From contig NZ_FOXD01000018.1 of assembly GCF_900115625.1 (NCBI RefSeq), forward strand, positions 1 through 64,000: a stretch of 64,000 bases of DNA. Direction: 5' to 3'. The notes under the pieces are model-generated. The model did no database searches. It worked only from the letters and a program-made list of their open reading frames with translations, and was not told the DNA's origin. The first letter of the stretch is position 1, and each line of letters starts with the position of its first letter. Made by a program: the position numbers and the translations under genes. The stretch comes from Salibacterium halotolerans. GTDB taxonomy: Bacteria > Bacillota > Bacilli > Bacillales > Marinococcaceae. Below, piece by piece: positions 1-8,560 of this stretch.

Positions 1-1
1 T

Positions 2-391
2 CCCTTTGTTTTTCCATTGCCTCATCAAAATGTCCGTAATCAAGTACCCGGATAAAACAAAAAATACGCCAACACCCAAAAATCCACCAGGTGCCTGGTC
101 TACAATTTTATTGACATTTTCCATGGCAAATTGAGTGGTGCCCCCCGAACTACTGATCACATGGCCATTATCTAAGTTATTGGATAGCCCTTTTAAAATG
201 GAATCTCCATAAAACAAGCTGTTATCGTAAAACGATGAAGCCTGGCTCTCCCCATCCGAAGAATCGTTTTGACTTTCATTTTGATTTTCACCTTGACTTA
301 CGTTGTCCTTTTCCTTTTGTTGATCACCACAGGCTGCAGTAAATATAGCAAAAATGATCATAAGCAAACTAAGAAATATTTTTTTCTTCAT
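2..391 (-). CDS. Chimeric lipoprotein: SGNH-like N-terminus fused to acyltransferase-3 segment (partial)
   Basis: Reading leftward from an ATG at 391 with an AGGAGG ribosome site about 10 bases upstream, 130 codons stay open to the window edge. Residues 1-21 are a lipoprotein signal ending in TAAC. A Gln/Asn/Ser-rich linker follows, then a segment with LFYGDSIL and a following SSSGGTT, typical of block I of SGNH/GDSL hydrolases. After about residue 96 the sequence changes to APGGFLGV, FFVLSGYLITD and RQWKNKG, which is the early membrane region of OatA-type acyltransferase-3 proteins. The usual acyltransferase N-terminus, including its first helix and catalytic His, is missing, so the junction joins two half-proteins in frame. 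This may be a recombination product with no acyltransferase activity, or an assembly join. The motifs are seen directly; the fusion interpretation is inference. Confidence 0.6.
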   Translation of the reverse strand, partial: MKKKIFLSLLMIIFAIFTAACGDQQKEKDNVSQGENQNESQNDSSDGESQASSFYDNSLFYGDSILKGLSNNLDNGHVISSSGGTTQFAMENVNKIVDQAPGGFLGVGVFFVLSGYLITDILMRQWKNKG

Positions 392-1158
392 ATCATTAGA
401 TACCTCCTGTATGTTGATGAAGACTTGCTGGTTTTCCCTACTCTTCGCAAAATAGATAGTTAACAAACATGGATCATGGCTCAGAGCTCAAGGCGTAAAC
501 TCCCCTTTCTATAATGATCTCAATAAAATATGATCCTAAGGGAATCCCAAGATCCCTTTCACTACAAAGGTCAAACGAGAGGAATAAAGATTAGGTGAAG
601 AAGAGGTTGATATGAAATAAAGAATGAGAAAAATTATAAGGGAGCTTTTACGTCGCTAAGGAAAAATGTTATACATAACAAAAGCCATACATTCATTGAG
701 AGATTGGAACGGATGGCTTAATTGAAAACACTAAAGAAGGGTTCGGAACCATGCTGATTTGACTGATATATCATTATAGAGTCAATGAGTCACATGACGA
801 AGGTTTAACTGGAATATATCGGCTATACCGTATTTTTTGTGAAATTCCTATCCTAAAGTGAGACCCCCTCCCGTCTGGGATTCAACTATGAAAAATAGTT
901 GAATTGGATTTTGACTCAAGTTGGTACCGCTAATGTTTATCTAATTTTTGTTCCAAAACTACGGTTTGCAGCAAACGGGTGCTGTTCCGGAATAAAGACA
1001 GCATCCGAATTGCCATCTTAGGGACATTTTGTGGAATAAGGACAGCAGGCGCTTTCTTGGAAAAAGCCATGAAAAAAGCTTAGACTACATTTCAGAAGAA
1101 TAGCCTAAGCCTTTTTGTCTTGATTTTATATAAACATTCAAACGATAAATCAGTTCAA
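392..1158. other. AT-rich intergenic stretch without a recognisable gene
   Basis: No reading frame here has a ribosome site and protein-like composition. The only structure seen is the pair of short direct repeats listed separately near its right end. The region lies between the chimeric gene and the aldo/keto reductase terminus. Confidence 0.5.
971..1052. repeat. Short direct repeats (GGAATAARGACAGCA words)
   Basis: GGAATAAAGACAGCA at 989-1003 recurs as GGAATAAGGACAGCA at 1033-1047. The first copy is preceded by GCAAACGGGTGC. A degenerate relative (CAAACGGGCGC, then CTGGAATAAC) lies at about 3182-3252. They look like fragments of an intergenic repeat; the function is unknown. Confidence 0.45.
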
Positions 1159-2124
<966 letters not shown>

Positions 2125-2153
2125 CAGAATGTCCTCCTTTGATTCGTGATATG

Positions 2154-2315
2154 CTTTTATCTTAACGAATAAACTTGGTTACAACCACTGCATGTTTATA
2201 CTAGTAATGTTATTAACAGGATTTAAAAATTGCCCATATTAAAACACCTGTATCAACCAGTTAAAGTTGAACAAATCCTTTTATCTTAAGCAAAATGAAA
2301 GCTATACTGGTAATG
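2154..2315. promoter_or_regulatory. Divergent promoter region with two repeated elements
   Basis: Two words occur twice between the divergent genes: CTTTTATCTTAA at 2154-2165 and 2278-2289, and TATACTRGTAATG at 2197-2209 and 2303-2315. The TATACT parts resemble -10 boxes, and the second lies 28 bases before the regulator start. The duplicated arrangement would suit binding sites of the adjacent regulator. Confidence 0.45.
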
Positions 2316-2342
2316 CAATGAGAAAGGAATGAATCAAGTATT

Positions 2343-3128
2343 ATGCAAAAAAGTGTACATTCCAAAGTGTTTGGCCAATTTTTAAAGTCCAGGCGAGAAC
2401 GAGTTCAGCCTGAAGAAGCCGGCATTCACATGACCTCGGGAAGACGAAGAACTCCGGGACTGCGCCGGGAAGAGGTTGCTTATCTTAGCCACGTTAGTGT
2501 GACGTATTATACTTGGCTAGAACAGGGAAAAGACATTCAACCTTCACGGGATATTTTAATGAATATTGGCCAGGCGTTACAGCTTAGTCCTGACGAGAAA
2601 GAACATCTTTTCAACTTAGCGTATAATGAAGCATTATCATTGCCGAATGAAGAACAATATAATAATTCATTACAAGCCACAATCGACAATTTACCATTTC
2701 CATCCTTCATTACAGATCAGCGTTCCAAGGTTATTTTTTGGAATCGAGGGGCCGAAACAATGCTTTTTCCGTTTTCTTCTTGTTCTTCTGAAGAACGGTA
2801 TTTACTACAACTCCTATTTTTGGAGGGAAGTATTCGGAATCGTATTCAAAATTGGGATGAGTTTTCAACCTATTCGGTTGCAATCTTTCGGGGCATTTAT
2901 GAGCGCTTTCCGGAGGACCCCATTCTTAATCAACTCCTTTTAAATCTAAAACAGCAAAGCAATTTGTTTCAAAATCTATGGGAACAGCATCACATTGAGC
3001 AGAAGAAGGTTAGTTTCATTTCGATAAATGATGAGCAAGGCCAAACCATTCATTTCCGCATTCATTCCGCTACCCACGTGGATGGAAACGAAAATCTTTT
3101 TTGGTGTATGTATGTTCCTGTCTCTTAA
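2343..3128 (+). CDS. XRE-family regulator with MmyB-like ligand-binding domain
   Basis: The 261-residue protein has an N-terminal helix-turn-helix (about residues 8-75) with the signature GRRRTPGLRREEVA and SVTYYTWLEQGKD, diagnostic of MmyB-type regulators. It is followed by a PAS-like C-terminal domain (about 105-260) that in this family binds a small, often lipid-like, ligand. It is probably a repressor or activator of the divergent aldo/keto reductase, given the shared 218-bp region with repeated elements. A GAAAGGAAT ribosome site precedes the ATG. The effector is unknown. Confidence 0.9.
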   Translation: MQKSVHSKVFGQFLKSRRERVQPEEAGIHMTSGRRRTPGLRREEVAYLSHVSVTYYTWLEQGKDIQPSRDILMNIGQALQLSPDEKEHLFNLAYNEALSLPNEEQYNNSLQATIDNLPFPSFITDQRSKVIFWNRGAETMLFPFSSCSSEERYLLQLLFLEGSIRNRIQNWDEFSTYSVAIFRGIYERFPEDPILNQLLLNLKQQSNLFQNLWEQHHIEQKKVSFISINDEQGQTIHFRIHSATHVDGNENLFWCMYVPVS

Positions 3129-3252
3129 AGTACTGTCAACAGCAAATTTAACGTGTGGTTAAATTCACCCTTGATCTTCCTCAAACGGGCGCGAATCTTT
3201 AATAAGGAGTGGCGCCAGTATTCGAATCATAGAGCTGTATTCTGGAATAACA

Positions 3253-3286
3253 TCGATTTAAAATGATTTAATGAATTTTAAATCGA
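3253..3286. promoter_or_regulatory. Perfect 12-bp inverted repeat upstream of decayed hydrolase/TetR pair
   Basis: TCGATTTAAAAT at 3253-3264 is exactly mirrored by ATTTTAAATCGA at 3275-3286 across a 10-nt spacer. There is no T-tract after it, so an operator is more likely than a terminator. It lies 63 bases before the remnant ORF at 3349 and about 150 before the TetR-like gene, and could be the binding site of that regulator. Confidence 0.45.
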
Positions 3287-3348
3287 CTAAACGGTCATTC
3301 AACGATAAATTGATATTAAATATTTTAAAATGATGGAGGGGTTTTTGA

Positions 3349-3414
3349 GTGGATTTGAATTACGAAGTTAATGGTAACGGGCATCTGAACTGTGTGGCCA
3401 TATTCATGATTTGA
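3349..3414 (+). pseudogene. Remnant of an alpha/beta-hydrolase-type gene start
   Basis: A GTG codon with TGGAGGGG seven bases upstream opens a 21-codon frame beginning V-DLNYEVNGNGH. This is the usual N-terminal beta-hairpin of alpha/beta hydrolases (MDLxYEVxGxGxP). The frame then loses similarity and stops. With the frameshifted TetR gene directly downstream it looks like the stump of a hydrolase/TetR operon after deletion. The similarity is short, so it could also be a spurious small ORF. Confidence 0.35.
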
Positions 3415-3432
3415 TAGAAGAAGGAGCTAGCT

Positions 3433-4016
3433 ATGCCAAGAACACCAGAAGAAAATGAACGCATTCGCCAGTCAGCCAAGGAAAAAATTCAAAAGGCTGC
3501 AATGGCATTGTTTATCAGACAGGGTTATCATGCTACTTCCATTAGTGATGTGGCCAAAGAAGCAGGCATATCGAAAGGCTTACTTTACAATTACTATAAA
3601 GGGAAAGAGGAACTTCTGGCTACAATGGTTGAGACCAGAATTAGGGAACTGGTTGAAGTAATGGAAAGCGCGAAGTCAAATAGGAAACCAGATGAGCAAC
3701 ACAGGTATATCATAGAAGGTGCTATTGATAACGTCTATCAAAATCCGGAGGTATTCCGTTTTATCTGCATTTGCAAACACAGCCGGAAGCAGATTTGGAC
3801 TTGATCCAATACAGTCGTTTACTTATTGAAGAAAACGCCAGACAGTTCGAGTTTCAGTGTGACATTTTTGAAGAAATCGGAGAGGAGAAACCTAGAAATC
3901 GTTCATTATACCTTTCATCCGTGCTTCAAGGAACCATGTTGATGTTATCTACTTATCCGCAACAGTTTCCTATACAACGTAAAAGTGTAATGTATAAAAG
4001 GAATTGCAAAAACTAA
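3433..4016 (+). pseudogene. TetR/AcrR-family regulator, frameshifted
   Basis: The first 110 codons encode a typical TetR DNA-binding domain (ATSISDVAKEAGISKGLLYNYYKGKEEL) and the start of the ligand domain. After PEVFRF the frame breaks: restoring one T in the T-run at 3759-3762 would continue as YLHLQTQPEADLDLIQYSRLL and run on to GTMLMLSTYPQQFPI, the normal C-terminal domain, which is open in the next frame to 4016. The gene is therefore a single TetR gene disrupted by a one-base deletion in a homopolymer. Either it is a real pseudogene or a sequencing error; the neighbouring hydrolase remnant favours genuine decay. Confidence 0.8.
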
Positions 4017-4056
4017 TGGCGTTAGTTACAATGTAACTAACGCCATTAGTTTTTTG
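4011..4056 (+). promoter_or_regulatory. Perfect 19-bp inverted repeat with T-run: terminator and/or TetR-type operator
   Basis: AACTAATGGCGTTAGTTAC at 4011-4029 is mirrored exactly at 4033-4051 around AAT and followed by TTTTTT. As RNA this is a strong Rho-independent terminator for the TetR remnant. The inner part, TTAGTTACAATGTAACTAA, is also a compact palindrome of the kind bound by TetR proteins. It sits only 12-17 bases before the next gene's ATG, so it may double as operator or attenuator for the MBL-hydrolase/TetR pair. Confidence 0.65.
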
Positions 4057-4067
4057 GAGGAAAAACG

Positions 4068-4772
4068 ATGAGAATAACGAAATTGAACAATATTTATCAA
4101 TTGGCTTTTATGCCAAGGTTCTTTCCAGTCAATTGTTATTTGGTCGAGGAAGAGGAGTATCTTACGTTAATTGATGCAGGGTTATCCTTTAGCAAAAAAG
4201 CTATCTTAAAAACAGCGGCTTATATAGGGAAACCGATACGTAAAATTGTATTAACGCATGTGCATAGCGACCATATAGGAGCATTGGACGGCCTCAAAGA
4301 GGAGCTCTTAGATGATGTCGAAGTATTACTGCCTAAGCGAGAAGCGAAGCTGCTTACAGGTGATCTTTCTTTAGAAAAAGGCGAAGGGAATAGGCCGGTT
4401 AAAGGCGGAATACCGAAGAACATCACAACAAGGCCAGATACTTTATTAGTAGACGGAAATCAAATAGGTTCTTTGTCAGCTATTCATTCACCTGGTCACA
4501 CTCCAGGAATGATGGCGTTTTTGGATATTAGAAATAACAGCTTAATAGCAGGAGACGCCTTTCAAACAAGAGGAGGAATGGCAGTATCAGGTGATATGCG
4601 TTGGCGTTTTCCGTTTCCCACTTGGGCTACATGGAATAAAGAAGTTGCAATAGATTCTGCTGAACGTTTATTAAATTACAAGCCTTCCTTACTTGCAGTG
4701 GGTCATGGAGACTTAATCATTGATCCAGAAAAGAAGATGGTACAAGCGATAGAAGGTGCAAAAAATTATTAA
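4068..4772 (+). CDS. MBL-fold metallo-hydrolase
   Basis: This 234-residue cytosolic metallo-beta-lactamase-fold enzyme has the complete dinuclear metal site: H64-V-H66-S-D68-H69, H144 in SPGHTPG, D163 in AGDAF and H213 in VGHGD. The size and absence of a signal peptide fit the lactonase/thioesterase-like subgroup rather than a secreted beta-lactamase. TTGGAGGAAAAACG precedes the ATG. A TetR gene follows after 15 bp in the same direction, so the two probably form an auto-regulated pair, perhaps controlled through the palindrome directly upstream. The substrate is unknown. Confidence 0.9.
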   Translation: MRITKLNNIYQLAFMPRFFPVNCYLVEEEEYLTLIDAGLSFSKKAILKTAAYIGKPIRKIVLTHVHSDHIGALDGLKEELLDDVEVLLPKREAKLLTGDLSLEKGEGNRPVKGGIPKNITTRPDTLLVDGNQIGSLSAIHSPGHTPGMMAFLDIRNNSLIAGDAFQTRGGMAVSGDMRWRFPFPTWATWNKEVAIDSAERLLNYKPSLLAVGHGDLIIDPEKKMVQAIEGAKNY

Positions 4773-4787
4773 GGGAGCTATAGTAAC

Positions 4788-5351
4788 ATGTCACGCCGCA
4801 CTAGACTTAATCAAGAAATGATAACGAACAAAGCACTGGAAATAGCTGATAGAAATGGAATGGAAACTGTAACGATGGCCGCCTTAGCCGGTGAGTTAAC
4901 GATAAAATCACCTTCTTTATATAATCATTTCAAAGGCTTAACAGAAGTCAAGCAAGCGATGTCTGTCAAAGCAATAGACCTTCTTTACCAACATTTAAAA
5001 GAAGCAGGTATAGGTAAAAAGGAAGGTTCTGAGACCATTCGAGCTATCGGGAAAGCTTATATTGAGTTTGCCAAACAACATCCAGGGACATATGATGCTT
5101 CAATAACTGCCCCGTATCCTTACTCTGAAAATTTCCAATTAGCTGGAGAAGCAATTGTCGGTTTGATAAGGGAATCCTTGTCTGTTTATTCCTTGAATGA
5201 AAAAGAAATAATGCATGTCGTAAGAGGATTAAGAAGTTTATTACATGGACTCGTAGATTTAAAAAGAAAAGGGGGCTTTAATCTTCAAGTGGATATTGAA
5301 GATTCACAAGAAATGAGTCTTGAAACGTTCATAAACGGATTGAATCGTTAA
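4788..5351 (+). CDS. TetR/AcrR-family transcriptional regulator
   Basis: This 187-residue protein has an N-terminal TetR DNA-binding domain (residues about 6-55, with TMAALAGELTIKSPSLYNHFKGL) and a C-terminal WHG-type ligand domain (HPGTYDASITAPYP, then LRSLLHGLVDLKRKGGF). It is the second gene of a two-gene unit with the MBL-fold hydrolase and likely represses that unit until its ligand is present. An AAGGGAGC ribosome site precedes the ATG. Codon use is AT-rich like its neighbours in the first 5.4 kb. Confidence 0.88.
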   Translation: MSRRTRLNQEMITNKALEIADRNGMETVTMAALAGELTIKSPSLYNHFKGLTEVKQAMSVKAIDLLYQHLKEAGIGKKEGSETIRAIGKAYIEFAKQHPGTYDASITAPYPYSENFQLAGEAIVGLIRESLSVYSLNEKEIMHVVRGLRSLLHGLVDLKRKGGFNLQVDIEDSQEMSLETFINGLNR

Positions 5352-5756
5352 CAAATGAAAGACAATTGAAGTTCAATTTTTAAATTTTTCTTAGCTGAAT
5401 CAATATGTGAGCGCGGTGGTAGTCGTCTTTCAAGCACATTATTGGAAGAAGTGCATTACTCGTAAGATAAATGTGTTTAGCAAAGTTACAATGGGACAAA
5501 TCGATTTTAAAACTATCAATAGTTGAATCGAAACCGCCCGCTTGTTAAAAAACTTACCAGCTGGAGGTTTTTAATTGCAGTTTGTAGTATATGTGAGTAG
5601 GAAATAATTCAGTTGTTCCAGCGATCAAACAAGGGCCATGGCCATTTATCTAGGTATATATTCATGCATTATTTTCGGCTCACTAATAGAGAAACGTTGA
5701 ACCTGGAGAAAACAATCTAATGTTGTTATTTTTCTAAATAGATGAAGGGAATACTG
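5352..5756. other. Intergenic stretch, nothing recognised
   Basis: Some 400 bases of AT-rich sequence separate the TetR gene from the promoter of the repeat protein. No supported ORF, hairpin terminator or repeat was found. Confidence 0.4.
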
Positions 5757-5784
5757 TGGTATAATCTATTAATAAGAAAGGAGG
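5757..5784 (+). promoter_or_regulatory. Extended -10 promoter and RBS of the repeat protein
   Basis: TGGTATAAT at 5757-5765 is a perfect TATAAT with the extended TGN element and no good -35. AAAGGAGG at 5777-5784 lies nine bases before the TTG at 5794, which fixes that codon as the start. Confidence 0.6.
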
Positions 5785-5793
5785 CTGGAAGTA

Positions 5794-6429
5794 TTGAGTG
5801 ATAACGATATTCTTCAACAGATTCTAGGTACGGTTCAAAGTATGGAAAAACGTCTTCAACACGTGGAAACCAATATGGCGACTCGTGAAGAAATGCAGGA
5901 TCTGGTAAAAGAAGAGACAAAATCGCTTGCGACGCAGGACATGCTGAAGGATCTGGCGACGAAAGATATGTTGGAGGACTTGGCAACGAAAGACATGCTG
6001 GAGAATCTGGCGACGAAAGATATGCTGGAGGATTTGGCGACGAAAGACATGCTGAAGGATCTGGCAACAAAAGATATGCTGGAGGATCTTGCGACGAAAG
6101 ACATGTTAGAGGATTTGGCAACAAAAGATATGCTGGAGAATCTGGCAACAAAAGACATGTTGGAAGGTTTAGCGACAAAAGAGTCGCAGAAGCATCTTGC
6201 CACGAAAGCGGATACCGCCGGTCTGCAGCAGCAAATGGATTCACTGCAGGAGACGGTGGACCGCATGGAGCGTAAACAGAACGTCATACAGGATCAAACG
6301 GGAAAATTGTCTGAATACCACATGCATGTAACAATGGAGCTTTCAGAAGTGAAAGGCAGCGTTGCTTTTCACAACCATAAGCTGAACGACGTCGAACGGA
6401 AATTGTTTAAAATGAAGGACTCCCTGTAA
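5794..6429 (+). CDS. Nine-residue tandem-repeat coiled-coil protein
   Basis: The 211-residue protein starts at TTG. Residues 1-44 are a short helical head (ILQQILGTVQSMEKRLQHVETNM). Residues 45-143 are eleven consecutive nine-residue units of consensus LATKDMLED, nine nearly identical and the last two degenerate. Residues 144-211 form a second helical segment (QQQMDSLQETVDRMERKQ). It is charged and predicted wholly helical, with no signal peptide or membrane segment. Bacillales have related proteins with LATKxDL-type repeats in which copy number varies; no function is established. It stands alone with its own promoter, so context gives no job. Confidence 0.75.
   Translation: MSDNDILQQILGTVQSMEKRLQHVETNMATREEMQDLVKEETKSLATQDMLKDLATKDMLEDLATKDMLENLATKDMLEDLATKDMLKDLATKDMLEDLATKDMLEDLATKDMLENLATKDMLEGLATKESQKHLATKADTAGLQQQMDSLQETVDRMERKQNVIQDQTGKLSEYHMHVTMELSEVKGSVAFHNHKLNDVERKLFKMKDSL
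5926..6222 (+). repeat. 27-bp tandem repeat, 11 copies (coding minisatellite)
   Basis: Each unit encodes nine residues starting CTT/CTG/TTG-GCG/GCA-ACG/ACA-AAA. Copies differ mostly at synonymous third positions, with a GAT/AAT/GGT choice at the last codon. Such in-frame arrays change length by slippage or recombination without breaking the frame. Confidence 0.85.
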
Positions 6430-7158
6430 AAAGCACCGGCGGTATACAGACTGCCATAAACCATCTCGTCTCTCTACACCCCGCGGAACCCGGATCCATA
6501 CCCACGATGCCGAATTCCCCCTGTATCCACAGCTCTTCTATCACATCATTTATATGTTACCGGGAAAATAAACCGAACTATGTTTCTTATGATGTTGTAT
6601 GACAACACGCGTCTTTTTTTATATAACCAGAGCAGCAGAATAATTGGATGATAAAGTGTCTGGTACAAAATCATTTTTAAATATTATCCGAACCATTTTC
6701 CGACGAAGGTGCCGCTGTCTTCTTCGGATGATTGTTCGGATATATTTGTGCCATTTGACGAATGTATTGGTATGGGTGTGTCTGCGATGCTGTCATGAAG
6801 ATATTCTCTGTTCAGCACCCGGGTGGCTGGTAAAGCTGCTGTTTTGACGGGTAACTGCGGCGATTTGGCTGGTAGAGCCTCCATCCAGTCTCCCTCTGCC
6901 CGGGTAGGTATTCGAAATGTCGGCGCCATGCCTAGTTGACCTCGGTTCACCAAAAATCCGAACGGAAGAACATAATGCTCAAGCACTGTATCCCAATCCA
7001 TTGTTCGTATGATTGGCCGCCTGCTATTTTTCTCTGCCGGTTGTCATTCTATTTTCTTATGGTGCAGCGGCATTTCTTTTACATATACCAGAATAATATT
7101 CGAGTATATGTTGAATAAAATGCTTTTCACACCGCATCAGACATAGACTTTCAATATA
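6430..7158. other. Long intergenic stretch with one doubtful minus-strand ORF
   Basis: No convincing gene was found. A minus-strand frame of 105 codons (6684-7001, starting MDWDTVLEHYVLPFGF) has ordinary amino-acid composition but no ribosome site and no recognised motif. GATAAAGTGTCTGG at 6650-6663 resembles the TAGTGTCC repeat words found elsewhere in the window. Confidence 0.4.
6684..7001 (-). CDS. Doubtful hypothetical protein
   Basis: This 105-codon frame begins MDWDTVLEHYVLPFGFLVN. Nothing recognisable as a domain was seen, and no Shine-Dalgarno lies in front of the ATG (the nearest purine run is about 15-20 bases away). It occupies an otherwise empty 800-bp gap, which is the main reason to record it. 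It could be a gene remnant. Confidence 0.2.
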   Translation of the reverse strand: MDWDTVLEHYVLPFGFLVNRGQLGMAPTFRIPTRAEGDWMEALPAKSPQLPVKTAALPATRVLNREYLHDSIADTPIPIHSSNGTNISEQSSEEDSGTFVGKWFG

Positions 7159-7203
7159 AAAAACGAACATTTGATAGTTTATTTACGAAAAAAGTTCGTC
7201 AAA
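7159..7203 (+). promoter_or_regulatory. PurBox-like inverted pair upstream of the M20/DUF3100 operon
   Basis: AAAAACGAACATT at 7159-7171 differs from the PurR box consensus AWWWCCGAACWWT at one position. An inverted, weaker copy (TTTGACGAACTTT on the minus strand, 7191-7203) follows after 19 bases. PurR normally uses inverted pairs with a slightly shorter gap of 16-17, so this is suggestive only. Confidence 0.35.
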
Positions 7204-7284
7204 GACATTGATGAAATATGTCGAAAAGTGTTATAACTAGTAGTATTGGTTATGATAATTTTTTATTTATCTGGAGTGATTGGT

Positions 7285-8544
7285 TTGGATTTTTCCCGTT
7301 CCTATGAAGCCATTAAGCAGATTGCCGATCAGATTTATGCGAACCCGGAGCTGGGTTATAAGGAGACGAATACGAAAGAGCTGGTGCTGGATTACTTAAC
7401 GCAGGTGAATCCGGATATCGACGTGCAGTATTTCAGCACGACCGGATTCAGGATCACTCTCGGAAGCGGGGAGAAGCCGCTAAACATCGCGTTCATTGCA
7501 GAACTTGATGCGGTATACGCTCCGTCGCATTTCCGGGCTGGTCTGGAAAACGGGGCGGCTCACAACTGCGGGCATTATACGCAGGTGGCGATTGCACTTG
7601 CGTTGTACCAGCAGCTTTTTGAAAGCGGAAGGTACGAGGCTTTTGATTATAAGCTTTCCTTTATTTTCGTACCGGCGGAGGAGTATCTGGATCTGGCATA
7701 CAGAGAAGAGCTCCGCCGCGAGGGTACGATCACCCATTACGGCGGAAAGCCGGAAGCCGTGCGCTTGGGCGTGTTTGATGACATTGATATCAGCATGTGC
7801 GTGCACGCCATCGGCGGAGAGTTCGAACAGCGGACCGTGGAAGTGAACAGTGACCTGGCCGGCTTTTTATACAAGAAATACCACTTTAAAGGCAAAGCTT
7901 CTCATGCCGGACTGGATCCTTTCTCATCGGTGAATGCCTATAACATCTCTACACTGTTTAATACGGCGGTTGGGTTGTCCCGGCAGCAGATCGATGAAAA
8001 AGAGATGGTACGCATGAATCCGATTGTGATGGATTCGGACATGTCGACGAATGTGGTTCCCAACCATATTACGGTGGGGACGGACCTCCGCGCGCAGTCT
8101 CTGACGTATATGAAAGAAGCGGCGGACCGCCTGGACCATGCTGCAGAAGGATCGAGCCGGGCGCTGATGGGGGATGTCGATATCGAAACACAGATGGGGT
8201 ATCTGCCTTTTAAGCAAGACCGCTATTTATCAACGTTTGCAAAAGCAGCGTTTGAGAAAAACAATCAGATTCCAAAGCTCATGAGCAGTAATCCGATTAG
8301 TGCGGCAGGGGATATCGGCGATTTATCCTACATGATGCCGTGCATCCAGATTGGATACAGCGGCTTTACCGGTACCATCCACGGCGATGATTTTATTGAT
8401 ATCGATCCGGTTTTCATTTATCAGATTTTCCCGCAGTTCCTGGTGGAAGTGCTGGAGGAGATGAATGGAAACATAGATAGAGAGAAGGTCTACAGCAGAA
8501 GCTATGAAGATTATTTAAACGTTATTTCTTCCATGACGGAATAG
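7285..8544 (+). CDS. M20-family amidohydrolase (AbgB-like)
   Basis: This 419-residue cytosolic M20 peptidase/amidohydrolase would cleave an acyl or aminoacyl amide using a dinuclear metal centre. The metal-site landmarks are AELDAV, NCGHY, PAEEY and a C-terminal TIHGDDF; the lid-domain segment KGKASHAGLDPFS is typical of AbgB/N-acyl-amidase members. The TTG at 7285 is preferred because GGAG lies nine bases upstream and the protein then begins MDFSRSYEAIKQ as in relatives; the ATG at 7246 has no ribosome site. It heads a three-gene operon with two membrane proteins that probably import its substrate. Confidence 0.85.
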   Translation: MDFSRSYEAIKQIADQIYANPELGYKETNTKELVLDYLTQVNPDIDVQYFSTTGFRITLGSGEKPLNIAFIAELDAVYAPSHFRAGLENGAAHNCGHYTQVAIALALYQQLFESGRYEAFDYKLSFIFVPAEEYLDLAYREELRREGTITHYGGKPEAVRLGVFDDIDISMCVHAIGGEFEQRTVEVNSDLAGFLYKKYHFKGKASHAGLDPFSSVNAYNISTLFNTAVGLSRQQIDEKEMVRMNPIVMDSDMSTNVVPNHITVGTDLRAQSLTYMKEAADRLDHAAEGSSRALMGDVDIETQMGYLPFKQDRYLSTFAKAAFEKNNQIPKLMSSNPISAAGDIGDLSYMMPCIQIGYSGFTGTIHGDDFIDIDPVFIYQIFPQFLVEVLEEMNGNIDREKVYSRSYEDYLNVISSMTE

Positions 8545-8560
8545 GCAGGAGGACACAAAA

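Noticed and set aside
5726-6287. Two long minus-strand frames opposite the repeat protein (rich in SFVAKSS or PDPPAYLLLP repeats)
   Set aside because: They are mirror images of the 27-bp coding array on the plus strand, lack ribosome sites and arise because the repeat length is a multiple of three.
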